From: Canicola haemoglobinophilus
GTDB lineage: Bacteria; Pseudomonadota; Gammaproteobacteria; Enterobacterales; Pasteurellaceae
Assembly (NCBI RefSeq): GCF_002015075.1
Contig: NZ_MUXZ01000016.1
Location: 1-64,000 of the forward strand
Direction: 5' to 3'
Length of the DNA stretch: 64,000 nt
The notes under the pieces are model-generated. The model was given only the letters and a program-made list of their open reading frames with translations, was not told where the DNA came from and did not search any database. The position numbers and the translations under genes are program-made. Below, piece by piece: positions 15,170 to 23,566 of this stretch (within the stretch, counting starts at the first letter, position 1; every line of letters begins with the position of its first letter).

Positions 15170-16918
15170 ATGACTGAGATTACTTTGGATAATAAGCGTG
15201 AAAGCCGTTTGCTTTACTTTGCTGGTTGGCGTATTACGGATATTGCCGAGAAATTAGGCTTGCCTATTTCTACTATTTCAAGTTGGAAAGATAGGGAGAA
15301 ATGGGACGATATTGCGCCTGTTGGTCGGGTTGAAAATACGTTAGAAGCAAGGATGAATTTACTTATTCTGAAGGAGAATAAAACGGGCCATGATTTTAAG
15401 GAAATTGATTTACTTGGGCGCCAAATGGAAAAAATGGCAAGAATTAAGAAATATTCCAATGGCGGCGGTAATGAAGTTGATTTAAACCCTAAATTAGAAA
15501 AACGTTATAGCGCAGAACGGAAATATCGAGATAAAAATCCGATTACCGCAGAGCAAGAAGAATTACTGATTAATGGCTTTTTTGATGGTATTTTTCAGTA
15601 TCAGCGCCATTGGTTTGATGCGGGTAATCATTATCGCATTCGGGAAATTTTAAAAAGTCGCCAAATTGGAGCGACTTATTATTTTGCTCGTGAGGCTTTT
15701 GTTGATGCGTTAAAAACGGGGCGTAATCAGATTTTTTTATCAGCAAGTAAAAAACAGGCTTTGCAATTCCGTTCTTATATTACGGCTTATGCCAAAGAAA
15801 AAGCAGATTTAGAACTTAAAGGCGAAACGATTTTATTACCCAATGGGGCTGAGCTGATTTTTTTAGGAACAAATTCTGCTACGGCACAAAGTTATCATGG
15901 CAATTTATATTTTGATGAATACTTTTGGGTGCCTAAATTCGGGGAGATGCGCAAGGTGGCGAGTGCTATGGCCGCACAAAAGCAATATCGTCAAACTTAC
16001 TTTTCTACACCTACCACAAAAGCATCTGATGCTTATAAATTTTGGTCTGGCGAGCTATTTAATAAACGCCGTGCCAATGAAGATAAAGCTGAATTTGATA
16101 TTAGCCATAAGAATTTGCAATCAGGGCGGCTTTGTGCGGATAGGCACTGGAAACAAATTGTCACGATTTATGATGCACAAAAGGGCGGTTGTGATTTATT
16201 TGATATTGAAGAATTGCGCTTTGAGAACTCAACGGAAGAATTTGACCAGTTATTTATGTGTCAGTTTGCTGATGATAATACCAGTATTTTTAAATTTGCT
16301 GATTTACAGGCTTGCCAAGTTGATAGCTATGAGGAATGGCAAGATTTTAAACCTTTTTATTCTCGTCCTTTTGGTAATCGTGAAGTCTGGATTGGTTATG
16401 ATCCTGCTTTTACGGGTGACCGTGCCGCATTAGCGATTGTTGCTCCGCCTAGAGTTGAAGGCGCTGATTTTCGTGTTTTACATTACGATACTTTCCATGG
16501 CTTAGATTATGAGCAACAGGCAAGTAAGATTGCTGATTATTGTAAAAATTATCATGTCACTAAAATTACTGTTGATAGAACAGGTATGGGCGATGGTGTT
16601 TTTCAGTTGGTCAAGAAATTCTTTCCTTCTGCAGTGGGGCTAACTTATGACTTGAACTTAAAAAATGAGATGGTTCTGAAGACGTTAAACTTGGTGCAGA
16701 AAAGACGGATTAAATGGGATGGGAAGGAAATTATTAATAGTTTTATGACAATTAAACGTCAAGCAACGAAAACTGGACGCCAGATGACTTATGTTTCTGA
16801 CCGTTCGCAAGATGCAAGCCATGGCGATTTAGCTTGGGCAATTATGCATTGTATTTTGAACGAGAATTACGGCGGCGGCAATCATCGTAGCCAATCTACC
16901 ATTTTTACTTTTGAATAG
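15170..16918 (+). CDS. Phage terminase large subunit (ATPase) P
   Basis: 582 aa, P2 gpP family. The N-terminal helix-turn-helix (DIAEKLGLPISTISSWKDR) fits cos recognition. The ATPase has a Walker A variant at LKSRQIGATYYFARE and Walker B at NLYFDEYFWV. The nuclease part shows WIGYDPAFTGDRAAL and VDRTGMGDG, with a late conserved ASHGDLAWAIMH. It pumps DNA into the prohead. Intact and normal in length; followed by the portal gene after 13 bases. Confidence 0.95.
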   Translation: MTEITLDNKRESRLLYFAGWRITDIAEKLGLPISTISSWKDREKWDDIAPVGRVENTLEARMNLLILKENKTGHDFKEIDLLGRQMEKMARIKKYSNGGGNEVDLNPKLEKRYSAERKYRDKNPITAEQEELLINGFFDGIFQYQRHWFDAGNHYRIREILKSRQIGATYYFAREAFVDALKTGRNQIFLSASKKQALQFRSYITAYAKEKADLELKGETILLPNGAELIFLGTNSATAQSYHGNLYFDEYFWVPKFGEMRKVASAMAAQKQYRQTYFSTPTTKASDAYKFWSGELFNKRRANEDKAEFDISHKNLQSGRLCADRHWKQIVTIYDAQKGGCDLFDIEELRFENSTEEFDQLFMCQFADDNTSIFKFADLQACQVDSYEEWQDFKPFYSRPFGNREVWIGYDPAFTGDRAALAIVAPPRVEGADFRVLHYDTFHGLDYEQQASKIADYCKNYHVTKITVDRTGMGDGVFQLVKKFFPSAVGLTYDLNLKNEMVLKTLNLVQKRRIKWDGKEIINSFMTIKRQATKTGRQMTYVSDRSQDASHGDLAWAIMHCILNENYGGGNHRSQSTIFTFE

Positions 16919-16931
16919 GATCTAATACAAA

Positions 16932-17918
16932 ATGGATAAATCTAAATCTGTACATGCCTTTACTTTTGGCGACCCTGTGCCTGTTTTAGAGGGTGCTGAT
17001 ATTTTGAATTACTTTGAAAGTGTGTTGCTACACGATAAATATTATATGCCACCCATTGATTTTAATGGGCTATCTCGTGCTTATCGTTCTGCTGCGCATC
17101 ATCAGAGCGCTATCACTGTGAAGAAGAATATTTTGCTTTCTACTTGTAAAACGACCGCACTTTTACCACGTACGACACTTGAGAAGTTAGTGAATGACTA
17201 TTTGATTTTTGGTAATGCTTACCTAGAAAAAATTACTAATTCTTGGGGTAAAACTATTGCGCTTGATGTGCCGTTGGCTAAGTATGTGCGTAAGGGGATT
17301 GAGCAAGGTATGTTTTACTTCTTACATAATTTTAATGAACATGAGTTTGCAAAAGATAGCATTTTTCATTTAATTAATCCTGATATTAATCAAGAAATTT
17401 ATGGCTTACCTGATTATTTTTCTTCGTTGCAATCTGCTTTTTTAAATGAGAGTGCCACTTTATTCCGTCGCAAATATTATCAAAATGGCGCACATGCTGG
17501 GGCGATTTTGTATCTTACGGATCCGATGCAAAATGAAGATGATATTTTGGCTATCAAAGAGCAATTAAGCCAAGCCAAAGGAAAAGGAAACTTTAAGAAT
17601 TTATTTATTCATGCGCCAAATGGTAAAAAGGACGGTATTCAAGTTATTCCGCTTTCAGATATTGTTGCTAAAGATGAATTTTTGAATATTAAGAACTCTA
17701 GCCGTGACGATATATTAGCGGCTCATAGAGTGCCGCCGCAATTAATGGGGATTATCCCAACAAATGCGGCTGGTTTTGGCGATGTTGAAAAGGCTGGGAA
17801 AGTCTTTTTTATCAATGAGATTAAGCCACTACAACAGCGCCTAGAAGAAGTGAATCATTGGCTTGGTGAAACAGTGATTACTTTTACACCTTATGAACTA
17901 TTAAATGATAAGAACTAA
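16932..17918 (+). CDS. Phage portal protein Q (PBSX family)
   Basis: 328 aa. It shows the family sequences YYMPPIDFNGLSRAYRS near the N-terminus, then NDYLIFGNAYLEKI, NQEIYGLPDYFSSLQSA and SRDDILAAHRVPPQLMGI near the end. It forms the dodecameric channel at the head vertex. P-Q is the only late operon on the + strand, as in P2. A USS lies at about 17153. It ends in a good terminator at 17936. Confidence 0.95.
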   Translation: MDKSKSVHAFTFGDPVPVLEGADILNYFESVLLHDKYYMPPIDFNGLSRAYRSAAHHQSAITVKKNILLSTCKTTALLPRTTLEKLVNDYLIFGNAYLEKITNSWGKTIALDVPLAKYVRKGIEQGMFYFLHNFNEHEFAKDSIFHLINPDINQEIYGLPDYFSSLQSAFLNESATLFRRKYYQNGAHAGAILYLTDPMQNEDDILAIKEQLSQAKGKGNFKNLFIHAPNGKKDGIQVIPLSDIVAKDEFLNIKNSSRDDILAAHRVPPQLMGIIPTNAAGFGDVEKAGKVFFINEIKPLQQRLEEVNHWLGETVITFTPYELLNDKN

Positions 17919-17935
17919 TACATAAATAAAATATT

Positions 17936-17960
17936 AAAGTCTGCTTGTGCAGGCTTTTTT
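17936..17960 (+). terminator. Terminator of the P-Q operon
   Basis: AAAGTCTGC pairs with GCAGGCTTT (one G-T pair) around a TTGT loop, followed by a T run, 18 bases after the portal stop. Confidence 0.85.
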
Positions 17961-18100
17961 ATTGCCTAAAATAAGCCGTTTTATTCCCTCGCAAATAAAT
18001 ATACTTGCCTTAGTCTATTATATAAAACCACAACATAATTCAAACTTGAAAAATAAATTTTTGCTTATTTTATAATCACTCAAGCCCCCCAAAAATCGCA

Positions 18101-18252
18101 GCAAACCCCACGCCACGCCCGCACATTAAAAGTATATGTTTCAACGCAAAAAATAGATCCTTATATTCCCTTTCCTGTACTAGTCCCATTTAGATCTTTA
18201 ACTCAGATCTTTAAAACGCAATACAACGCATAAAAACGCAAAATTAGATCTT
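18101..18252. other. Candidate phage cos/packaging region
   Basis: A GC-rich patch at 18101-18124 stands out in AT-rich DNA. Its complement contains GGCGTGGCGTGGGG, whose first nine bases match the cohesive-end sequence I remember for P2-family phage 186. Just beyond are four AACGCA words (18143, 18215, 18225, 18235) and four AGATC words (18155, 18192, 18205, 18246), possible terminase binding sites. P2 cos also lies a few hundred bases past the end of Q. No ORF is present. Confidence 0.4.
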
Positions 18253-18269
18253 TCACAGAGTTATTTTAG

Positions 18270-18283
18270 TTGATTTAAATCAA
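18270..18283. promoter_or_regulatory. Perfect FNR box
   Basis: TTGAT-TTAA-ATCAA matches the FNR consensus at every position. It is about 60 bases ahead of a possible start point near 18337 (TAATAT -10 at 18325-18330), the spacing of a class I FNR promoter. No ORF follows. Confidence 0.6.
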
Positions 18284-18336
18284 ATAAGTTTAAATTAACA
18301 AATGCGATCCAAAACTGATCCAGATAATATTTAACT

Positions 18337-18406
18337 TATTGATATATTTAGGGTATTGGTTCCAGCTAGTCGCACCAAATTATAACCTCCCTAGTGGAGG
18401 TTTTTT
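18337..18406 (+). ncRNA. Candidate FNR-activated small RNA
   Basis: Between a perfect FNR box with a well-placed -10 and a strong terminator (AACCTCC 18384-18390, loop CTAGT, GGAGGTT 18396-18402, six T) lie about 70 bases with no reading frame. An anaerobically induced small RNA, functionally like enterobacterial FnrS, explains the arrangement. I see no clear sequence match to E. coli FnrS. The single-stranded part carries GGTTCCAGC and TCGCACCA, possible pairing regions. Alternatively it is the end of a transcript truncated by prophage insertion. Confidence 0.4.
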
Positions 18407-18500
18407 GTTGTTAAATTCAACCAGAATTTTGTATTTGAATCTACTTATTAATAAGTGCGGTTGGTTTTTATAAAAATTTTAAGGTGGATATAGATAAAAT

Positions 18501-18539
18501 ATGCTCCATAAGTTTAAAAATAAAACTTTGATGGAGCAT
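18501..18539 (-). terminator. Terminator of deoX operon
   Basis: ATGCTCCAT (18501-18509) and ATGGAGCAT (18531-18539) form a stem extended by AAGTTT/AAACTT, just after deoX on the minus strand. Confidence 0.65.
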
Positions 18540-18558
18540 ATTTGTAGGTTGTTAGATA

Positions 18559-19575
18559 CTAATTTTCTAAACCAGTTAAGACACTAAATGAACGAGTAGT
18601 ATGAGGTTCAAGCATTATTAATGTCCCGCTTTTTTCAGCAGCCAGATAACCTTCAGGGCGACAAGTTGCAGGTAGAGCAAACGCAGCAACTTGTTGATCC
18701 TGATTATATAAAATCCAACGAGTGGCAGAATTAAACTGTTGAGAATCAAATTCGGTACGATAACAATGACCTTTTGGCGAATGCATTCTATAAACAAGCC
18801 TTTCTTGATATGTTGAAAGATTATCCATAAAAAATACGATTTCAGGATCGTAATACTCCGGTTGATCAAGCTTAGCTAAACCATTTCGATTTGCCTTCAG
18901 TTGTTGATTGAAATCCAACCATTGTGCTGTTGGTTTTACATGATCTGGAATTGATTCTCGTAAGGTAATTGCACTATCAGGGATATTTTGTTCGAAGTAA
19001 GCATTTTCTTCATAGCAATAGTTCATATGGCACATATATTGCAGTGGCATAGCAACAGAGGCTAGGTTAGTAACATCCATATTAATATGGAATAACCCAC
19101 TATTCGGATACATCACCACGCTAGGTTTAGCTAAATAATGATGCCCAAATCCTTTGACATATTCGTACTCACTAACGACTTTTAGTGTAGTATCTGAAAT
19201 TTCTATCCAGCATTTATCCATTGTTGCACAAGGCATTTCGCCATGTAGTGGATGGCTATCTTCTGGAGAAGGGCAACCATTACAAAGTAAACCTGAATGG
19301 AAAGCAAAGCATCCGTAAGTATCTATAATGACATTACCCACTTTCGGCGCTGCAAACATATTTTTCATACAGAGATTATGCCCTTCAAATTCAGCATCCC
19401 AGATCATTTGTCCATAGTAAGGTAAAATAACTAGCATACCTTTACTATTAGTTAATCTTAATCCCTCAATTCCAGATGAATATTTGAAAGCACTGACTTT
19501 AAATTGATTATTGGCAATAATGACCTGTTCTGTTTCTGTAAATTGTTGTTTTGATAAATAGATTGTAGCAGACAT
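18559..19575 (-). CDS. deoX: DUF4432 aldose-epimerase-like protein (DeoX)
   Basis: 338 aa. The fold is that of galactose mutarotase: GIEGLRLTNSKGMLVILPYYGQM, FHSGLLCNGCPSPEDSHPLHGEMP (His-rich active-site-like region) and MCHMNYCYEENAYF. In Salmonella the deoQKPX cluster has deoX at its end next to a FucP-type permease and a deoxyribokinase, exactly the neighbours here. It probably interconverts anomers of deoxyribose or a related sugar, but this is inferred from fold and context. It follows deoP by nine bases. Confidence 0.75.
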   Translation of the reverse strand: MSATIYLSKQQFTETEQVIIANNQFKVSAFKYSSGIEGLRLTNSKGMLVILPYYGQMIWDAEFEGHNLCMKNMFAAPKVGNVIIDTYGCFAFHSGLLCNGCPSPEDSHPLHGEMPCATMDKCWIEISDTTLKVVSEYEYVKGFGHHYLAKPSVVMYPNSGLFHINMDVTNLASVAMPLQYMCHMNYCYEENAYFEQNIPDSAITLRESIPDHVKPTAQWLDFNQQLKANRNGLAKLDQPEYYDPEIVFFMDNLSTYQERLVYRMHSPKGHCYRTEFDSQQFNSATRWILYNQDQQVAAFALPATCRPEGYLAAEKSGTLIMLEPHTTRSFSVLTGLEN

Positions 19576-19584
19576 AATATTCTC

Positions 19585-20886
19585 CTATTTATTATTTAAG
19601 TTACGGAAACGATACCAGAAGTAATAAGCTATATAAACAAAGCAAACCATTGGGACTATAAATGCGGTTTGTAATGAACCAACTTGATCTGATACAAATC
19701 CATGTACAGCTGGCACAACGGCTCCGCCAATAATTGACATAACCACAATAGCTCCAGCAATTTCACGATATTTGTTTTCTACTACTTCAATGGATGCACC
19801 GTAGATAGTTGCCCAACAAGGTCCCATGAATACACTTACAATAATAGCAGCATAGACTGCAGAGAAATCTTGTACAAATGCTGTATAAGCAAGAGCTACA
19901 GTACCTAATACAGAATATAAGAATAAGATTAAATGCCCATTGAATTTAGTCATTAAGAAATTTGCAATAAGTTTACCAACGAAATAAGCAATGAAACTAT
20001 ATACCATGAAGTTAGATGCATCGCGTTCATTCATATCACTTAAGCTTAACGCTAAACGAATAGTAAATGACCATACAGCAACTTGTAAACCTACATAGAG
20101 GAACTGAGCGAAGATACCTTTTTTGAAAGTGCTATGTCCTGCTAGGTATTTGATTGTTTCCATAAATGTTGGACTGCTAGCTTTGCCTTGTTCTTCTGTT
20201 GGCTCAACTTTACATTTAGGAAATTGAATAATTAAGAACAGAATTGCAATAACAATTAGAATAAAAATCATGTATTTGTAAGGTTGCAAGGTATGTTCAA
20301 GTAAGGTTAATTTGAATGTATGGATTTGTTCTGCTGTCATTCCTGCCATTTGTTCTTCAATAGATGCACCTTCTTGGAAAACCAAATATTTTCCTAATAA
20401 AATACCTGCAATTGCACCAACTGGATGGAATGTCTGACTGATATTTAGTCTTAATGTGGCAAATTTTTTACTCCCAATCATCAAACTATATGTATTTGCA
20501 GCTGTTTCTAAAAAGCTTAAACCGATAGCAATAGAGAAAATTGCGGCTAAGAACATTGTATAAGTTGCCATATGAGATGCTGGGTAGAACATTGCACAGC
20601 CAATGATATACACAATTAATCCGATCAGAATAGCAAATTTATAGGTTGTTTTTTTGATAATTAATGAGGCGGGAATTGCAATTAAGAAATAACCTCCATA
20701 GAAAGCACTTTGAACAAGTGCGCTAGCAAAATCACTTAACGTGAAAACACTTTTAAATTGAGTAATTAAAATATCATTTAAACTTGCAGCTGCTGCCCAA
20801 AGTGGGAATAAGCAAGAAAGCAAAATAAATTGTAATAATGGTGTTTTATCTAAATAACCATCCGGTAGTTGTTTGAATTTAGCCAT
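19585..20886 (-). CDS. deoP: FucP-family sugar:proton symporter (deoxyribose permease)
   Basis: 433 aa from the ATG at 20886, which has GGAG six bases upstream; an upstream start at 20928 would overlap deoK and lacks one. About 12 membrane spans typical of the major facilitator superfamily are visible, with FucP-like features such as YGGYFLIAIPASLIIKKTTYK, GLSFLETAANTYS and LNISQTFHPVGAIAG. Next to a ribokinase-family kinase and DeoX, the likely substrate is 2-deoxy-D-ribose, as for Salmonella DeoP. L-fucose is less likely because no fucose genes are present. Confidence 0.8.
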   Translation of the reverse strand: MAKFKQLPDGYLDKTPLLQFILLSCLFPLWAAAASLNDILITQFKSVFTLSDFASALVQSAFYGGYFLIAIPASLIIKKTTYKFAILIGLIVYIIGCAMFYPASHMATYTMFLAAIFSIAIGLSFLETAANTYSLMIGSKKFATLRLNISQTFHPVGAIAGILLGKYLVFQEGASIEEQMAGMTAEQIHTFKLTLLEHTLQPYKYMIFILIVIAILFLIIQFPKCKVEPTEEQGKASSPTFMETIKYLAGHSTFKKGIFAQFLYVGLQVAVWSFTIRLALSLSDMNERDASNFMVYSFIAYFVGKLIANFLMTKFNGHLILFLYSVLGTVALAYTAFVQDFSAVYAAIIVSVFMGPCWATIYGASIEVVENKYREIAGAIVVMSIIGGAVVPAVHGFVSDQVGSLQTAFIVPMVCFVYIAYYFWYRFRNLNNK

Positions 20887-20896
20887 AATATGCTCC

Positions 20897-21820
20897 TTAG
20901 TTTGTGATTGATTTTTTAAATTGTTCAAATTGCTCTAGTGAAGGATAGGAAGATTGGGTTCCTTTTCCTATAACACTTTGGGCTGCGAATAAAGATGCTT
21001 GCTCTAACGCAATTTGAATATCGCCAGTTTGCACAAAATAGTGAGAGAAACAGCCAATAAATGCATCACCAGCACCACTTGAATCAATCGCATCTACTTT
21101 TGTTGGTGGGATATGAACTCGTTTTTCTTGGCTCAGCCATAATGCTCCGCGACTTCCCAGAGTAACAATTAAGTTTTTTAGACCTTTATTTAACAATAGT
21201 TCAGCAGCCTGTTCGATTTGTTCTAAAGTTTCAACAGGAAGTCCTGTTAAAATTTCGAGCTCTGTTTCATTCGGCATAAAGAAATCGCATTTACAAGCGT
21301 ATTCAAGATCTAAATCTGGATGTGCAGGAGCTGGGTTTAAAATTACAGGAATATTATTTTTATTGGCAAAATCAATAGTGTAATAAACCGTCTCCAATGG
21401 AACTTCTAATTGTAGAACAAGCAGTTGGCATTGTTTTAAATCTTTACTGGCTTCGTCAATATCAACAGGTTTTAAGTAATTGTTTGCGCCTTTAATAATC
21501 AAAATTTGATTTTGCGCATTTTTGTCAACAAAAATCGGGGCAACACCACTTGAACATCCTGTTACTTTTTTAACATGACGATTATCAACCCCATATTTAG
21601 CAAAGTTGGCGATAGTATTGTCTGCAAATAGATCATCGCCAACTTTACTGACCATCATTACTTGGCTACCTAGTTTAGCAGCTGCGATAGCTTGATTTGC
21701 ACCTTTACCTCCACAACCAATTTCAAAGCTTGGAGCTTCAAGTGTTTCTCCCCATTTCGGCATTTGATCTACGTAGGTCACCAAATCAACCATATTAGAT
21801 CCTATTACGGCAATTTTCAT
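20897..21820 (-). CDS. deoK: PfkB-family kinase, likely deoxyribokinase
   Basis: 307 aa ribokinase-like enzyme. It has the N-terminal PfkB signature (GCGGKGANQAIAAAKLG) and the C-terminal signature with catalytic Asp (DSSGAGDAFIGCF). It would phosphorylate deoxyribose at O5 to feed DeoC. Genes deoK-deoP-deoX form one minus-strand operon divergent from deoC-deoQ, with a CRP site between. Ribokinase (rbsK) is the alternative, but no rbs transporter is here and DeoC is adjacent. Confidence 0.8.
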   Translation of the reverse strand: MKIAVIGSNMVDLVTYVDQMPKWGETLEAPSFEIGCGGKGANQAIAAAKLGSQVMMVSKVGDDLFADNTIANFAKYGVDNRHVKKVTGCSSGVAPIFVDKNAQNQILIIKGANNYLKPVDIDEASKDLKQCQLLVLQLEVPLETVYYTIDFANKNNIPVILNPAPAHPDLDLEYACKCDFFMPNETELEILTGLPVETLEQIEQAAELLLNKGLKNLIVTLGSRGALWLSQEKRVHIPPTKVDAIDSSGAGDAFIGCFSHYFVQTGDIQIALEQASLFAAQSVIGKGTQSSYPSLEQFEQFKKSITN

Positions 21821-21894
21821 TTTATTCTCCTATTGTGTTAAAATAATAATAAATTTATTTGTTTTTAGTTTATATTGAATTTAATGTTAAAAAA

Positions 21895-21908
21895 GTGACA
21901 AAGATCAC
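21895..21908. promoter_or_regulatory. CRP site in the deoK-deoC intergenic region
   Basis: GTGA-CAAAGA-TCAC, a near-consensus CRP half-site pair, lies between the divergent deoK and deoC starts and could activate both. Confidence 0.75.
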
Positions 21909-21976
21909 AGAAATAAACATTTATTTAATCAATAATGTAAACATTCTTTCATTGTAATTAACTTGAGGTTTAACTT

Positions 21977-22642
21977 ATGAATATTGCTCGTTATATAGAT
22001 CATACTGCGCTAAGTGCAGACACAACTATTGCTAAAATTAATCAGCTATGCCAAGAGGCAATTTCTCATCATTTTTGGTCAGTGTGTATTAATCCGGCTT
22101 ATATTTCTTTAGCAAAATCTTTATTAAAAGATACAGATGTAAAAGTTTGTACTGTAATCGGTTTTCCATTAGGTGCAAATATGCCAGAGGTAAAGGCTTA
22201 TGAAACTAAGCTGGCTATTGATGCTGGTACTGATGAAGTTGATATGGTTGTAAATATTGGTTGGGTAAAAAGTGGTTTATGGGAAGAGGTAAAACAGGAT
22301 ATTTCTCTTGTTTTTCAAGCTTGTGATCAAACACCATTAAAAGTTATTTTTGAAACCTGCTTGCTCACTGATGATGAAATCATTAAATTAAGTAAAATAT
22401 GTTCTGAAATTGGGGTCGCTTTTGTAAAAACTTCAACAGGATTTAGTCATAATGGCGCAACAATCGAGGCTGTAACAATCATGCAACAACATGTTAGTGA
22501 AAATGTTAAAATTAAAGCTTCTGGTGGAGTGAGAAGTAAAGAAACCGCAGAGCAAATGATAAAAGCTGGTGCAAGTAGATTGGGAACCAGCTCTGGAGTT
22601 GCTATCGTAACGGGGATGGCGACGCCGAATAGCCAATATTAA
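21977..22642 (+). CDS. deoC: Deoxyribose-phosphate aldolase
   Basis: 221 aa. DeoC splits 2-deoxyribose-5-phosphate into acetaldehyde and glyceraldehyde-3-phosphate. Visible family marks are RYIDHTALSADTT, VCTVIGFPLGANMPEVK, DEVDMVVNIGW (catalytic Asp), VAFVKTSTGFS and VKIKASGGVR (Schiff-base Lys), then GASRLGTSSG. An AGG-type ribosome site precedes the ATG. It is divergent from deoKPX and followed after 28 bases by the regulator. Confidence 0.95.
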   Translation: MNIARYIDHTALSADTTIAKINQLCQEAISHHFWSVCINPAYISLAKSLLKDTDVKVCTVIGFPLGANMPEVKAYETKLAIDAGTDEVDMVVNIGWVKSGLWEEVKQDISLVFQACDQTPLKVIFETCLLTDDEIIKLSKICSEIGVAFVKTSTGFSHNGATIEAVTIMQQHVSENVKIKASGGVRSKETAEQMIKAGASRLGTSSGVAIVTGMATPNSQY

Positions 22643-22670
22643 TCTATATTTTTATTAAGGAGTGAGCCTA

Positions 22671-23357
22671 ATGGTTTCTCGACTAGAAAAATTGTCTTTC
22701 TTATTAAAGCAACAACCACAAATTCATTTACGTGATGCGGCGGAACTACTTGGTGTGTCGGAAATGACAATTAGGCGAGACATTAACAGTGGCGATACTC
22801 CTTTTAAACTATTAGGTGGCTATATTGTTTTTGCTGAGCCAAGAAAGCATGAATATCAAGTCTTAGAGCAACAAACTAAGCATATTACAGAGAAATTATG
22901 TTTAGGAGAGAAGGCTGCGAGCTTGATTGAGGAAGATGATATTGTATTTTTTGATTGTGGCTCAACCATTCCATTTATTGCTTCACAAATTGATCAAAAT
23001 TTGCATTTTACGGCAATATGTTGCTCACTTAATACATTTACAGTTTTATCAGAAAAACCAAATTGTAAATTAATCTTGATTGGTGGAGAGTATTCTTCTC
23101 ATAATGCTTTTTTCCAATCTTTAAGTGAGCAGAATGAAGTAGATTTGATTTTTACTGATAAAGCTTTTATTTCTGCGGCTGGATTTAGCCAGGAAAAAGG
23201 TGCAACTTGTTTCAGCTTGCAAGAGGCTAAGTTAAAGAGAAAGGCGATTGCTAAATCTAAAAATCCAATTTTAGTGGTAGATAAATCAAAAGAAGATAAG
23301 CTAAGTTCTGCTTTTATTGCCCCCCTCTCATCTTTTAATCAAATTATTACTGATTAA
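22671..23357 (+). CDS. deoQ: DeoR-family transcriptional repressor (DeoQ-like)
   Basis: 228 aa from the ATG at 22671, eight bases after AAGGAG; an in-frame GTG overlaps that ribosome site and is less likely. The N-terminal winged HTH (IHLRDAAELLGVSEMTIRRDI) is classic DeoR, and the sensor domain has DDIVFFDCGSTIPFIA and KLILIGGEYSSHNAFF. By position it should repress the deo genes in response to a sugar phosphate. DeoR or DeoQ naming rests on context; the DeoR family itself is certain. Confidence 0.85.
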   Translation: MVSRLEKLSFLLKQQPQIHLRDAAELLGVSEMTIRRDINSGDTPFKLLGGYIVFAEPRKHEYQVLEQQTKHITEKLCLGEKAASLIEEDDIVFFDCGSTIPFIASQIDQNLHFTAICCSLNTFTVLSEKPNCKLILIGGEYSSHNAFFQSLSEQNEVDLIFTDKAFISAAGFSQEKGATCFSLQEAKLKRKAIAKSKNPILVVDKSKEDKLSSAFIAPLSSFNQIITD

Positions 23358-23369
23358 TGAAAAATTTAT

Positions 23370-23410
23370 AAGCCATCTGAATTTCTTGAAAAAAGAGCGG
23401 TGGCTTTTTT
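23370..23410 (+). terminator. Terminator after deoQ
   Basis: AAGCCA and TGGCTT form a 6-bp stem with a long loop, followed by a T run. Weak but well placed. Confidence 0.5.
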
Positions 23411-23432
23411 CATTTTTTATTTCCAACTTATT

Positions 23433-23448
23433 TGTGATTTAGATCACT
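23433..23448. promoter_or_regulatory. CRP site upstream of nagB
   Basis: TGTGA-TTTAGA-TCACT is one base from the palindromic CRP consensus, about 120 bases before the nagB start. Confidence 0.8.
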
Positions 23449-23566
23449 ATTTTAGGAAATAGGCTAATTATTATTAGATTTAGTGTATCACTTACTTTAT
23501 AATTCAGTTTGTGAAATAAAACTTCATTTTATATCGTCCAATATTGAAAATAATTAAGGTGATTTT

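Noticed and set aside
18355..18380. tRNA 3'-end-like sequence ending CGCACCA, possible phage attachment site
   Set aside because: The T-arm stem does not pair, and a small RNA with its own promoter and terminator explains the segment better.
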